The notes: generated by a model from the letters alone, not told the origin. Counted from the first letter of the stretch, positions 27,101 to 34,601 are shown. The stretch: DNA of 46,322 nt from Paucimonas sp. (GCA_028292545.1 JAQGMC010000011.1:1-46322), one strand, 5' to 3'. Numbers and translations: made by a program.

Positions 27101-27612
27101 AACGCTATGTGAAGGTGGCGGCAGCCGGCGTGCTGCTGAAGTGGGCCATAGACCGTTATCGCGAACGCAAGCAGGGCCCGCTGCTCGCGCGCGCTGGCGA
27201 AATCTTCAGCGACTTGACCCTCAAAGGCTTCAGCCGGCTGGCGGTGGATTTCGAGAAGGAGAAGTACCAGCTCACCGGCCTGCGCGACAATGGCGTTGCA
27301 GTTGGCATCGATGGCATGAGCGAAGGCACGCGTGACCAGTTGTTCCTGGCTTTGCGCCTGGCTGCGCTGGAACTGCAGCTGGGCCAGTCGACGCCTTTGC
27401 CTTTCATCGCCGACGACCTGTTCGTCAACTTCGATGATTTGCGCACCCGCGCCGGCTTGCAAACGCTTGCGCAACTGAGCCGCAAGACGCAAGTGATTTT
27501 CCTCAGCCATCACGAGCACATGCTGCCCCTGGTGCAGGAAGTGTTTGGCGAGGCGGTCAATGTGGTGCGTGTGCCTGAGCCGGCGCTGGCGCGCGCAGCA
27601 ATGGTGGCGTGA
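24115..27612 (+). CDS. YhaN-like AAA ATPase (SbcC/Rad50 type)
   Basis: The protein has 1165 residues. Walker A is GPNEAGKST at 34-42, in the N-terminal half ATPase. Two long coiled-coil arms rich in Ala/Gln/Leu heptads fill about residues 190-1030. The C-terminal half has EGTRDQLFLALRL (ABC signature region), PFIADDLFVNFDD (Walker B) and LSHHEHM (H-loop). I do not see a CxxC zinc hook at the arm tip, unlike Rad50/SbcC. AFEQMFAMDLGTMLKGG near 120 is typical of the YhaN subgroup. It should pair with the YhaO-like nuclease to tether and process DNA ends. GGAG lies six bases before the ATG. Opposite-strand long frames across it are composition artefacts. Confidence 0.93.
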   Translation: MRLQSLHLIRYGKFAGETLEFRPAPGHDFHFVVGPNEAGKSTIRSAISDLLFGIPMRSPLAFRHPLSELRLGAVAEYELGVLPFERSKGGSNSLRTPADQPLAANALQRLLGNIDRDAFEQMFAMDLGTMLKGGRQILDASSNLGQMLFQSAAGIDSLGNVLTALRKEADDIWGARKSANRSYYIALDKFEQARRAVQDASVRTQSWTDAHAGLEQALAKLEAEKQRYEDLKTRRIRLERVRRTGLDLAALNELEVALAALGQVVEFPADAAQRLASAQAELDRAVPVLEVRRAQVQALQQQLDAIVTSDSLLDAAPLVQELVRMAGLYGNHARDLPVRQKEVENLLADIALQAGHLGWATDEASVRAAMPSPLELARIAELVKTRGAIESAFASAAASVQKKEAELARVQADLDALEVTAVSAGLEPALLAAQALQQAPGQLHKAGAALAAQAQEVETRLAALAPWRKPIAELQAMFLPAEERLAQLRAERAELALEKRTLAKSVTAARARVELTELEISQFREARRVVTAADVKQARGKRDHAWLRIKTGELDLAAGAPGLDEGMQLADELVDSQLGSVSESAHLLGLQQRLQQEMQELQQREKAAQTCCAALDALSSEWKALCEQAGLPGMAIDDMAAWLLKRSAALSCAADLQARQAELAAQQAQAATAFDLLRAELRLSGAAIASDAATSDLLARARAQLAATQAAHGKRQAWADQLASGRAELVELQRITAHSSKQRDAWHQQWEQALARVKLERFKDSVSAAEEAVAMIGQMQARLDKARQIRTERIDDMHADLERFALAAARLAAAIDPALQTLEPAAIAHALGARLQADQAARTRAEGVRESLEREQQLVLNAELDVASARRSLAPLFALGGVHETEALAPLVRMADRKRELQSRIAGLKDKLLDTGDGLSLAQIGSEVQEQDLSAVAGQLQTLSEEENASIATQVTLHEQCVTARQVLDAIAGAADAAHAEARRQEALSDMAQACERYVKVAAAGVLLKWAIDRYRERKQGPLLARAGEIFSDLTLKGFSRLAVDFEKEKYQLTGLRDNGVAVGIDGMSEGTRDQLFLALRLAALELQLGQSTPLPFIADDLFVNFDDLRTRAGLQTLAQLSRKTQVIFLSHHEHMLPLVQEVFGEAVNVVRVPEPALARAAMVA

Positions 27613-27620
27613 TGCAGGAT

Positions 27621-27707
27621 GCTTGATGCAGGTGCTTGATGCAGGGCGGCTTGAAGCGCAATGGCTTGAAGCGCAATGGCTTGAAGCGCAGTGGCTTGAT
27701 GCAGGTG
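27621..27707. repeat. Compound tandem repeat after the YhaN-like gene
   Basis: Two 13-bp units (GCTTGATGCAGGT, GCTTGATGCAGGG) at 27621-27646 are followed by three 15-bp units GGCTTGAAGCGCAAT at 27648-27692 (two identical, one with A to G) and a hybrid unit at 27693-27707. The array starts nine bases after the yhaN stop. Confidence 0.88.
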
Positions 27708-28017
27708 CAGGGCGGTCTGCTTCGATGCACGAATTTCGCGCGTGCACGCATGCACCCGAGCACTGCGAGCCGTTTCCAACGTCTATCGAACACCGCTTAG
27801 TGATGGCCACTAACCGTTCCAAAATATGGTTGCCCTGCCATGCAAGGCGCGCGATAACGATGGATAATCTCGGCAGTCTTCGCAGGTAATTCCCGCCGTG
27901 CTTCATTGGTAGTCGTCGTGCCGCAGTAAAGGTCGCGCGCAACGCCTGGTTGGGGAACATAGCGCGCTTGGCCGGGACGCAGCAACGCCGTCCCATGCAA
28001 CGACATAAGGCTATTCC
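27708..28017. other. Upstream region of the 319-residue unknown gene
   Basis: No gene is visible. TTGCCC (27830-27835) and GATAAC (27853-27858) with 17 bp between them are a possible weak promoter, giving a leader of about 150 nt. TAAGG lies eight bases before the ATG at 28018. Confidence 0.3.
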
Positions 28018-28977
28018 ATGATTCAGGATTGTTCCTACGAACCGCTGGGCGTTCCCCTGACCCGTCTGCAGCAATTGCTGACGCCCTATGCGCTCGACAT
28101 CAAGCCTGTTCCTGCGGGTTTTGTGGCGAAGTTCTCCCACTATGAAGCGAACATCGAAGTCGTGTCTGGCGAATTCGATCTCTCCTTTGAATTGCAGATT
28201 GCCGCCGTGCTGCGCATGACGGTGCGCCTGTCCGCCTCGATCGCCTTGCCCTATGATGACCAGCACCTGATTTGCGAAGCAAACCGCATGGCGGCCCTGG
28301 CTGCCATGACGCTGGACGAAGACCATGGCTTGCGCATCGGCGCACGCGTGACGCTCTATCGTGGTGAAACTTCATGGGAGACCTTGCAGGTTCCCTTGCT
28401 GATGGCGGCAGTGCTGCTGGGGCCGGAAGCGATCGTGGGCGGCGTGGGACGTTCGCTGCGCGAGTGGCCGGCCGAACGCGGCAGGTCGCTGTGGAATGCG
28501 CGCGAGCTCAAGCATGAGGCGGATGACATGACCGGTTTCAGCGTGTGCGTGGCGCGCGGTCGCAGCGTGATGGCTGAGGTGGACCTGTCCCCCGGCGTGC
28601 CGCAGGACAAGCGCCGGCGCGCAATCTTTCGTGTCGTCGATACGCCGCATCCCGCACTGGGTGGCGGGCTGTCGTGCCAGTTGCACATGCCGCACAGGAT
28701 CCGCGACCGGATTCGCATGCGCCAGGTGTGCGCTCGGCTGAATGAAATGGAAATGGCCGCGCACGACCTGCCGCAGCACTTCGGCGCGTGGTGCCCGGGC
28801 CTGACCGGCGAAAACCCGACCTATGCCTGCTTCCTTCCCAACATGCTGCACGGCGTGCAGGGCGTGGTGGCGGAAATGGGCAGGGGCGCGATGAATCGCG
28901 CGCGCGTTGCAAATGGCTTGCTGGCTGCGCTGGGCTGCGGGATATTGGGTGAAACAGGCGCCCCCGAAGAGGACTAG
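28018..28977 (+). CDS. Protein of unknown function, possibly two YbjN/chaperone-like modules
   Basis: I do not recognise this 319-residue soluble protein. It has no signal peptide or membrane segment. Two halves seem alike in layout: strands, then a helical LPYDDQHLICEANRMAALAAM (about 78-98) and ALYRGETSW-type strand in the first; strands, then MPHRIRDRIRMRQVCARLNEMEMA (about 223-246) and a CFLPNML strand in the second. This order (strands, helix with a conserved basic turn, strands, C-terminal helix) resembles the YbjN or type III secretion chaperone-like fold, but that is only a pattern impression. A cysteine pair or metal site is not evident. It stands alone after the yhaON pair with a separate promoter possible. 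Function is unknown. Confidence 0.75.
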   Translation: MIQDCSYEPLGVPLTRLQQLLTPYALDIKPVPAGFVAKFSHYEANIEVVSGEFDLSFELQIAAVLRMTVRLSASIALPYDDQHLICEANRMAALAAMTLDEDHGLRIGARVTLYRGETSWETLQVPLLMAAVLLGPEAIVGGVGRSLREWPAERGRSLWNARELKHEADDMTGFSVCVARGRSVMAEVDLSPGVPQDKRRRAIFRVVDTPHPALGGGLSCQLHMPHRIRDRIRMRQVCARLNEMEMAAHDLPQHFGAWCPGLTGENPTYACFLPNMLHGVQGVVAEMGRGAMNRARVANGLLAALGCGILGETGAPEED

Positions 28978-29063
28978 GGCGAAGGACAGCGAACCCGGCA
29001 GGCGGAGCCGGCCAATTACAAGCCAGGGTCGCTTTCGCGTTTATCGCTGAACCGACCGACTTC

Positions 29064-29143
29064 GCGCAACGCCTCAGCCGCGCAACGCCTCAAGCGCGCA
29101 ACGCCTAAGCCGGGCAACGCCTCAGCCGGGTGGCGACTTAGCC
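29064..29143. repeat. Array of five 16-bp tandem repeats
   Basis: Five head-to-tail units of consensus GCGCAACGCCTCAGCC fill 80 bp. The first four differ by one or two bases and the fifth is more degenerate. The last unit supplies the stop codon of the minus-strand gene at 29138, so the array may have altered its C-terminus. Confidence 0.88.
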
Positions 29144-29545
29144 GGGCAGCGCAGTTTCCACGATCAAGCGTCGCAGCGCCGCATGCGCTTTGATCCAACC
29201 GTGCACCTGCTTCATCTTGTGCACATCCATCCATCCGGCAAAGCCCATCAATTCCGCTGCGCGGAAGAACGCATCCACCACGGACGGGGGCAAATGGCTT
29301 TCAGTCAGTTTCAGCGCAATCAGCGGCGTTCCTGCGGCCTGGGTAATCGGCAGCAGGTCGAACAGCCTGCTCTCATCGAATTGCAGCGTGCCCATCGCCA
29401 GCCGATGCGTTGCGCGCTCGGCCAGGCGCCGTGCATCTTCAAGCGAATGGACGAACTCCAGTGGAAACTCCAGCCCCTGCAACGCTGCCTCCACCACGGG
29501 CCTGACCTCGGGCCTGACTGCAACCAAAATCCCGGATCGGGCCAT
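29138..29545 (-). CDS. Unknown protein, possible degenerate receiver-like domain
   Basis: A 135-residue protein from the ATG at 29545; a TTG three codons upstream is less likely. The layout is alternating strands and helices: GILVAVRPEVRPVVEAAL, LEFPLEFVHSLEDARRLAE, HRLAMGTLQFDESRLFDLLPI, GTPLIALKLTESHLPP, VVDAFFRAAELMGFAGWMDV. This looks like a response-regulator receiver, including a PLIALK strand and a C-terminal GFAGWM segment, but the acidic pocket after strand 1 (here RPE) and the phospho-acceptor Asp are missing. If so it is a pseudo-receiver. The assignment is an inference; the gene itself is supported by composition and isolated position. Its 3' end merges with the 16-bp repeat array. 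Confidence 0.65.
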   Translation of the reverse strand: MARSGILVAVRPEVRPVVEAALQGLEFPLEFVHSLEDARRLAERATHRLAMGTLQFDESRLFDLLPITQAAGTPLIALKLTESHLPPSVVDAFFRAAELMGFAGWMDVHKMKQVHGWIKAHAALRRLIVETALPG

Positions 29546-29944
29546 CTGCTTCAACCTGTTTCAGTGAGAATGAGAAGCGATTCTAAATCTGGTCAGATGG
29601 ACCTGATGCTGAATTGAGGCAATGATTAGTGAAGATCGGAAACTGCAAGTTTTTTAAGCATCAGATGTTCGTGGAACGCACAAAAATGTTCTTTGCGAAC
29701 AGTTCAGAGGGTGCCAATAGCGGGAAGGAAAACGGGCGGACGATGTGCGGAGAAAGTGTGCCTGCGCAGGCTTGCAGCCCGCGCCGTGGCGAAGAAGGAT
29801 TGCGTTATAGGGCAGCATTCAGAGCCAAAACATACGCTGGCTTACCAGCGCCCCGTACCCGGCTTGCAGAAGCAGCCCAAGCTGCGCCAGCCCCGCCCCT
29901 CCGATGCAAAGCATAGGGAAGGGACCGAGCAGGGGTGCAGCTGC
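29546..29944. other. AT-richer non-coding stretch with two GTTC/GAAC dyads
   Basis: No convincing gene is present. The first half is clearly lower in GC than its neighbours. GTTC-GTG-GAAC (29667-29677) and TGTTC-TTTGC-GAACA (29687-29701) are two close inverted repeats sharing half-sites, possibly operators. Nothing else stands out. Confidence 0.4.
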
Positions 29945-30367
29945 TTATTTCATCTGAGCCTTTTTCGAACAATCAGCCCAATACCGCCTCCGGTCAGCGC
30001 CCTTCAGCTTTTGCGCATTGGCTTCCTCGCGGCAAGCCTTGGCTTGCGCGCGGGTCAAGCCCTGGCCCATTTCACGGTCAATGCGACCATCCGGATCCGG
30101 GGTGGCGGCCGTGCCTTGTGCAGGGCCTCCGGACGCGGCGGCCGTACTCGCCGCCCCATCGCCGCGCACGCAGTCGCGAATGAATCTCCGGCGCTCTGCC
30201 CCGGCCAGTTTGTTGTCGCGCGCCTCGTTATTGCATAGCCTCACCAGTTCGCGCGAGGCGCCCCGATTGACGGTAGGTCGGCCTTCGGCGTCGGTGTTGG
30301 CCGTGCCTTGCGCAAACACGCTGGAAGTCAGGGCCAGCAAGAGCAGGGGGAGGAGGGATTTGGTCAT
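29945..30367 (-). CDS. Secreted PsiF-repeat protein
   Basis: From the ATG at 30367 (CGGAG five bases upstream) the protein has 140 residues with a clear signal peptide (KSLLPLLLLALTSSVFAQ). Two PsiF repeats are visible: LVRLCNNEARDNKLAGAERRRFIRDCV and AKACREEANAQKLKGADRRRYWADCS, each with a Cys at both ends and the K-L-x-G-x-x-R-R core. A Gly/Ala/Thr-rich linker joins them. E. coli PsiF is a small periplasmic protein induced by phosphate starvation and has the same two repeats. The four Cys suggest one disulfide per repeat in the periplasm. No Pho box was identified. Confidence 0.88.
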   Translation of the reverse strand: MTKSLLPLLLLALTSSVFAQGTANTDAEGRPTVNRGASRELVRLCNNEARDNKLAGAERRRFIRDCVRGDGAASTAAASGGPAQGTAATPDPDGRIDREMGQGLTRAQAKACREEANAQKLKGADRRRYWADCSKKAQMK

Positions 30368-30531
30368 GGGAACTCCGGTCTTGTAGTGGGCGGAAGGGAC
30401 AAGCCAGCAGTGCTCCGTCGGGCCCAGCGGCGGCAGGCACGTCAATCATGCTGACTGTGCGCGCAGCCAGAATCGGGAACCTGAGCTCGGTCAATGGTTC
30501 GTGGAGTCGATGGCCAGTTCCCGGAAACCGT

Positions 30532-30561
30532 TGCCGCGCACTGCTTAACTAGGCTAGGATC
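30532..30561 (+). promoter_or_regulatory. Weak candidate promoter of the thioesterase gene
   Basis: TTGCCG and TAGGAT are separated by 18 bp, each four of six to consensus, ending 38 bp before the thioesterase ATG. Confidence 0.3.
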
Positions 30562-30599
30562 TTTACGCCCAACCATCCTACGGATCCAACCGCAGCCCG

Positions 30600-31043
30600 A
30601 TGCCGCCCGAACCCGACGTTCTCCTCACCCCGGTCCAGCTGCAGGCCGTCATCGACCGCTCGCCCTTCAATCGCTGGCTGGGCATGACGGTCGAATCCGT
30701 CTCTGCCGATGCCATTACCATCCGCATCCGCTGGCGTGAAGAACTCATCTCCAGTCCCGAGCGCCAGGCCACGCACGGCGGCGTATTGGCCACGCTGGTC
30801 GACGGCAGTTGCGACTACGCCATTGCCGCCCGCATCGGCCATGCCGTTCCGACAGTTGATTTGCGTGTTGACTACCACCGCACCGCCACGCCGGGCGACC
30901 TGGTCGCCCAGGCACAGCTTGTCAATCTCGGTTCGACGCTCGCCGTTGCCGAATCCCGCATTACGGATATGTCCGGCCGCCTGATTGCAAGCGGCCGCGG
31001 CGTCTACCTGGTGGGCACGCCGGCTCGGCCAGCGCCAGCTTGA
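30600..31043 (+). CDS. PaaI-family hotdog-fold thioesterase
   Basis: This 147-residue protein has the PaaI/YbgC-like hotdog arrangement: helix SPFNRWLGMTVESV, the core HGGVLATLVDGSCDYA at about residues 59-74, where the Gly-Gly and Asp68 lie at the active site, and VDLRVDYHRTATPGDLVAQAQLV strands with SRITDMSGRLIASGRGVYLV at the end. Members hydrolyse acyl-CoA thioesters such as hydroxyphenylacetyl-CoA. It lies 68 bp upstream of a Bug protein gene on the same strand, so an operon for degradation of an organic acid is plausible. No Shine-Dalgarno sequence is obvious. The substrate is unknown. Confidence 0.9.
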   Translation: MPPEPDVLLTPVQLQAVIDRSPFNRWLGMTVESVSADAITIRIRWREELISSPERQATHGGVLATLVDGSCDYAIAARIGHAVPTVDLRVDYHRTATPGDLVAQAQLVNLGSTLAVAESRITDMSGRLIASGRGVYLVGTPARPAPA

Positions 31044-31111
31044 ACAAGACTTAAGCACGGCGCCCATGCAGTGCCGTTCGATTCGCCTGCAACACTCTCT
31101 GGAGGGGACTC

Positions 31112-32104
31112 ATGAAGCGCATCAGCAGCACTGGCAGCCGTAGCCTCAAACTCTTGCTTGCATCTGCATTGCTGGCCGCGACTGGCCTGGCATCCGGGCA
31201 GCAAGCCTGGCCCACCAAGCCAATACGCCTGGTTGTGCCGTTCGCGCCGGGCGGGGCCACCGACCAGGTCGCACGACTGGTGTCCACCAAGCTATCCAAC
31301 CAGTTTGGCGTGTCGGTGCTGGTGGAGAACAAGCCGGGTGCGAACGGCAATATCGGCGCCGACTATGTCGCCAAGTCTGCGCCCGATGGCTACACCCTCT
31401 TGCACAGCACGTCGTCGCTGGCCTTTACCGCCGCCTTCAAAACCCGGGTGCCCTATGATTTGCAAAAGGACCTGGCGCCAGTGTCGCTGGTGATCAACCA
31501 GCCGCTGCTGATCATGGCCAGCAACCAGTCCGGCATCACCAACGTGCAGACCCTGCGCGACTATGCAAAGAAGCAGGGCAAGCTGAATTACGGCTCGTCC
31601 GGCAATGGCAACCTGACTCACCTGGCGATGTTTGTCGCGCTCAAGGCGCTCGACCTGGATTCGGTTGCCACGCATATTCCCTACAAGGGCGGCGCTGGCG
31701 CTTTTCCCGATTTCATCGCCGGGAGGCTCGATCTGTTTGCCGATCCAATCAACTCGGCCTATCCCTATGTGCGCGACAAGCGCGTGACAGCCCTGGCCGT
31801 GACAGGCATGCAACGCTCGGCGCTGGCGCCTTCCGTTCCCACGGTTGCCGAATCGATGCTGCCCGGTTTTTCCATGGGCGCCTGGCAGGCGCTGATGGCC
31901 CCGGCTGGCACGCCCGTCGCCATCGTCAACAAGATCAGCGCCGCCTATGCCCAGGCTTTGAAAGATCCGGAAGTGGCAGCCAAGTTGGCGGCCCAGGGCG
32001 CCGAAGCAATCGGCTCGACCCCGGACGAGTTCAAGTCTTTCCTCGATACCGAAGTGGCACGCTGGGACAAGGTCGTGCAATCGTCCGGAATCCGGCTCGA
32101 TTGA
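31112..32104 (+). CDS. Bug family tripartite tricarboxylate transporter substrate-binding protein
   Basis: A 330-residue protein with a signal peptide (hydrophobic about 12-28, SGQQA cleavage region). The Bug hallmarks are all present: PIRLVVPFAPGGATDQVARLV (about residues 38-58), VLVENKPGANGNIGADYVAKSAPDGYTLL (about 70-98) and HIPYKGGAGAFPDFIAG. PFAPGGATD is the canonical first substrate loop. GGAGGGG lies six bases upstream of the ATG. Membrane subunits are not encoded nearby. The preceding thioesterase gene is a possible operon partner; the decayed kinase gene follows. Its ligand is likely a carboxylate. Confidence 0.95.
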   Translation: MKRISSTGSRSLKLLLASALLAATGLASGQQAWPTKPIRLVVPFAPGGATDQVARLVSTKLSNQFGVSVLVENKPGANGNIGADYVAKSAPDGYTLLHSTSSLAFTAAFKTRVPYDLQKDLAPVSLVINQPLLIMASNQSGITNVQTLRDYAKKQGKLNYGSSGNGNLTHLAMFVALKALDLDSVATHIPYKGGAGAFPDFIAGRLDLFADPINSAYPYVRDKRVTALAVTGMQRSALAPSVPTVAESMLPGFSMGAWQALMAPAGTPVAIVNKISAAYAQALKDPEVAAKLAAQGAEAIGSTPDEFKSFLDTEVARWDKVVQSSGIRLD

Positions 32105-32168
32105 CAGGCGTGGCGCGTGGCGCAGTACGCTAGAATCGAGCCACTTAGCCACGCTCACAGGTCACTGC

Positions 32169-32557
32169 ATGAAAAAGCCGACGCTCCGGAATTACCGCCT
32201 GGGGCCCTAAGATCGACATGCTGATAGTGGGCCGCGACGGCACCGTCCTGCTTGGGCCGCCAGACTTGCAGGGGCGCTGCATGCGAACGAGGAGGGGCTG
32301 GGCATGGCCCGCATATCCGTTTCCGACCAGGGGCCTGGCATTGCGGAGGAATTCAAGGCCCGCATTTTCACGCGCTTCGCCCAGGCCGACTCCCCCGCCA
32401 TGCGCCGCTCCGGTGGCACCGGCCTGGGATTGGCAATCTGCAAGGCCTGGTGCAGATGCAGGGCGGGCGCATCAGCTTCGAATCCGAAGCAGGCAGGGGC
32501 GCCACCTTCCATGTCGAATTGCCGCTGATGGTGGAAGAAGGATTGGCGCTGTCCTAG
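32169..32557 (+). pseudogene. Decayed sensor histidine kinase
   Basis: Pieces of a histidine kinase occur in three frames. A 13-codon start (MKKPTLRNYRLGP) ends in a stop at 32208-32210. A +1 frame then reads [22 protein letters not shown], like a dCACHE sensor segment. From about 32290 the first frame reads the ATPase domain: SVSDQGPGI (G1 box), IFTRFAQAD (F box) and [12 protein letters not shown] (G2 box). At about 32447 one missing base shifts the end into the third frame ([27 protein letters not shown]). Transmembrane, PAS, HAMP and His-phosphorylation regions are gone, so a large internal deletion also occurred. No partner response regulator is nearby. Confidence 0.8.
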
Positions 32558-32664
32558 TACAGCTTGCCGTCCGTGCCCGGAACTGCCCGGGCCGGCGCAT
32601 CTTTCCCCGTGCGCCGTCGACGACTAAACTGGCACATCACGACACAGCTAACGAGCACCTCGCC

Positions 32665-33102
32665 ATGCCAGCACCGGAGCCAACCATGCCTGCCGCGCAA
32701 CCTGGACTGAAAGCCCTGCGGCCGGACCACGAAGTCATGAGCCGGCAGCGCTTGCCTTACTTCATCGGCATCTCGGGCGATACGGTTGGCGCTGGTGGCC
32801 TGTCGATGCACATCGTCGTCATTCCACCCGGTGCGCGCGCAACGCCGCATGTGCATGTCGGTTACGAAACCGGTATCTACGTGCTGGAAGGCCGGGTTTG
32901 CACGCGTTGGGGCGAGGCGCTGGAACATGAAATCATCAGCGAGGCTGGCGATTTCCTGTTCGTGCCGCCAGGCGTGCCGCATGAAGCAATCAACCTCAGC
33001 GCGACCGAGCCGGCCCGGGCCGTGGTCGCTCGCAACGATCCAGCCGAACAAGACAAGGTCGAGCCGTACACGGTGCAAGCCGGCAGCGCGCCAACACCCT
33101 GA
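32665..33102 (+). CDS. Cupin-domain protein
   Basis: From the ATG at 32665 the protein has 145 residues; a longer open frame upstream runs through the kinase remnant and is not used. Both cupin motifs are perfect: GARATPHVHVGYETGIYVLEG (G-x5-H-x-H-x4-E-x6-G, about 57-77) and GDFLFVPPGVPHEAIN (G-x5-P-x-G-x2-H-x3-N, about 97-112). Two His, one Glu and the second-motif His would bind a metal. The first 30 residues are a poorly conserved leader; an ATG seven codons downstream is an alternative start. Single-domain cupins include isomerases, dioxygenases and regulators, so the reaction is not predictable. It stands alone between the kinase remnant and a cyclase gene. Confidence 0.85.
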   Translation: MPAPEPTMPAAQPGLKALRPDHEVMSRQRLPYFIGISGDTVGAGGLSMHIVVIPPGARATPHVHVGYETGIYVLEGRVCTRWGEALEHEIISEAGDFLFVPPGVPHEAINLSATEPARAVVARNDPAEQDKVEPYTVQAGSAPTP

Positions 33103-33291
33103 ATCGGCGGGTCCGCGCGGCGCTGGCATGTGTCCTTAATGTCCGGACATGTGGTCCGCTTGCCCTCGTTGGCGCTTGTGCACACCGCTTGTGCGAAGTG
33201 TGATATCCGGCCATGAAATCCCTACGGTTGTATGGGTTTTCTTTATACTGTGGTCGGTAGTGGCAGGCAAAAAAATAAACAGGGAGCGAGT

Positions 33292-34533
33292 GTGCGGGCG
33301 TTCGAAGTGATGTTGCTGTGTGCCGCCGCAGTTTCGGCGGTACTGACATGCGTGCTGGCTGCGCTGTGGCGCAGCCAGATCGCGGGCGTGCGGGAATGGC
33401 TGGCTGCGAACGTGCTGGTGATTATTTCGCATGTCTTGTTTGCCATCGGCTGGAAGTACCAGCCTTTCCTGGTGCTGGAAACAGCCAACATGGCGTTTTG
33501 CAGTGGGGTCGTGCTGCTTGCCGGCGGTTACCAGCGGTTCTTCGGGAAAAATCCTCACTATCGTATTTTCATCCCGCTGCTGGCCCTGGTTTTCTTCGTC
33601 CTGTATTACTTCCACTATGTGACGGACCACATATCGAGCCGCATCATCGCAGTCTCCGTGTTTCATGCCCTGACGGCGGTGATGGTCTTGCAAACCCTGT
33701 TGCGCACGACCCGGGCCGACGCTTACACCTCCGCTTATTCCCTGACGTTTGCGCGCGTGCTGACAAGTGCAATCGTGGCTTACCTGTTGCTCAAGATTGC
33801 AGCTGAAATGCCCTTCATTGCAACGCCCACTTCGCGCGTGGAAACCTATGTCGATGGCATGAGCGTGGTTTTCCTGGCGCTGGGTTTCCTGCTGCTGCCG
33901 GCACTGACGACAGCCGGTGCAACCCTGGCCACGTCACGCCTGGTGCTGCTGGCGGGGCAGGAGGCGCGCACGGATTACCTGACCGGCGCCTGGTCGCGCC
34001 GGGCGCTGGTCGAGTTTGCGGTCAGCGAAATCAACCGCGCCGCCCGCACCCGGCGTTCGCTTTCGCTCCTGGTGCTGGATATCGATGATTTCAAGCAGAT
34101 CAACGATGCATACGGCCATCCCGTAGGCGATACGGTCCTGGTGCACCTGGCCCGGCAAAGCATGGCCGCCGTGCGCGATATCGATTATTTCAGCCGCCTG
34201 GGCGGCGAAGAATTCGCGGTGCTCATGCCCGAAACCAATGCGCGCGAAGCGGCCGAAGCCGCCGAACGCCTGCGCCTGGTTTTGGGCGCGGCCGGGCCGG
34301 GCGGCATTCGTTACACGGTCAGCATCGGCATCGCCCAATTTTCGCCGGGCCAAGATTGGGAGCGGCTCTACAAATCGGCCGACGATGCGCTGGCGCTGGC
34401 CAAGCGCGAAGGCAAGAACCGGGTTGTCGTTGCGGGCATGGACGATTTTCCTGTGACAGTGCTTCCACCCGGCCTTCAGCCTGGCGGCGAACTGGCGCAT
34501 GACGCTGGCGCCGGGCATGCTCCGTCAAACTGA
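33292..34533 (+). CDS. Membrane diguanylate cyclase (GGDEF)
   Basis: The GTG at 33292 is chosen as start because GGGAG lies five bases upstream and a TATACT at 33244 would place transcription start after the alternative ATG at 33232. The 413-residue protein has about six hydrophobic segments in residues 5-215, a sensor of no family I can name, then a GGDEF domain at about 225-390. GGEEF is at 304-308 (catalytically competent form) and RDID at 295-298 is an intact inhibitory I-site, five residues before it. DIDDFKQINDAYGH carries metal and GTP residues. It makes cyclic di-GMP, with product inhibition expected. No signal input can be deduced. Confidence 0.92.
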   Translation: MRAFEVMLLCAAAVSAVLTCVLAALWRSQIAGVREWLAANVLVIISHVLFAIGWKYQPFLVLETANMAFCSGVVLLAGGYQRFFGKNPHYRIFIPLLALVFFVLYYFHYVTDHISSRIIAVSVFHALTAVMVLQTLLRTTRADAYTSAYSLTFARVLTSAIVAYLLLKIAAEMPFIATPTSRVETYVDGMSVVFLALGFLLLPALTTAGATLATSRLVLLAGQEARTDYLTGAWSRRALVEFAVSEINRAARTRRSLSLLVLDIDDFKQINDAYGHPVGDTVLVHLARQSMAAVRDIDYFSRLGGEEFAVLMPETNAREAAEAAERLRLVLGAAGPGGIRYTVSIGIAQFSPGQDWERLYKSADDALALAKREGKNRVVVAGMDDFPVTVLPPGLQPGGELAHDAGAGHAPSN

Positions 34534-34601
34534 TTTGCGGTGAGCCGGCACGCAAGCGCGCGTCGGCGTAGACTGGCAGCCCTCCAGCTTGCAAGGCAGC
34601 C

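Noticed and set aside
29629..29916. Small plus-strand gene in the AT-richer gap
   Set aside because: No ribosome site, no recognisable content, and codon use unlike the neighbouring genes.
32101..32136. TTGACA followed by TAGAAT as a strong promoter
   Set aside because: The spacing is 24 bp, too long for sigma70, and TTGACA overlaps the stop codon of the Bug gene.
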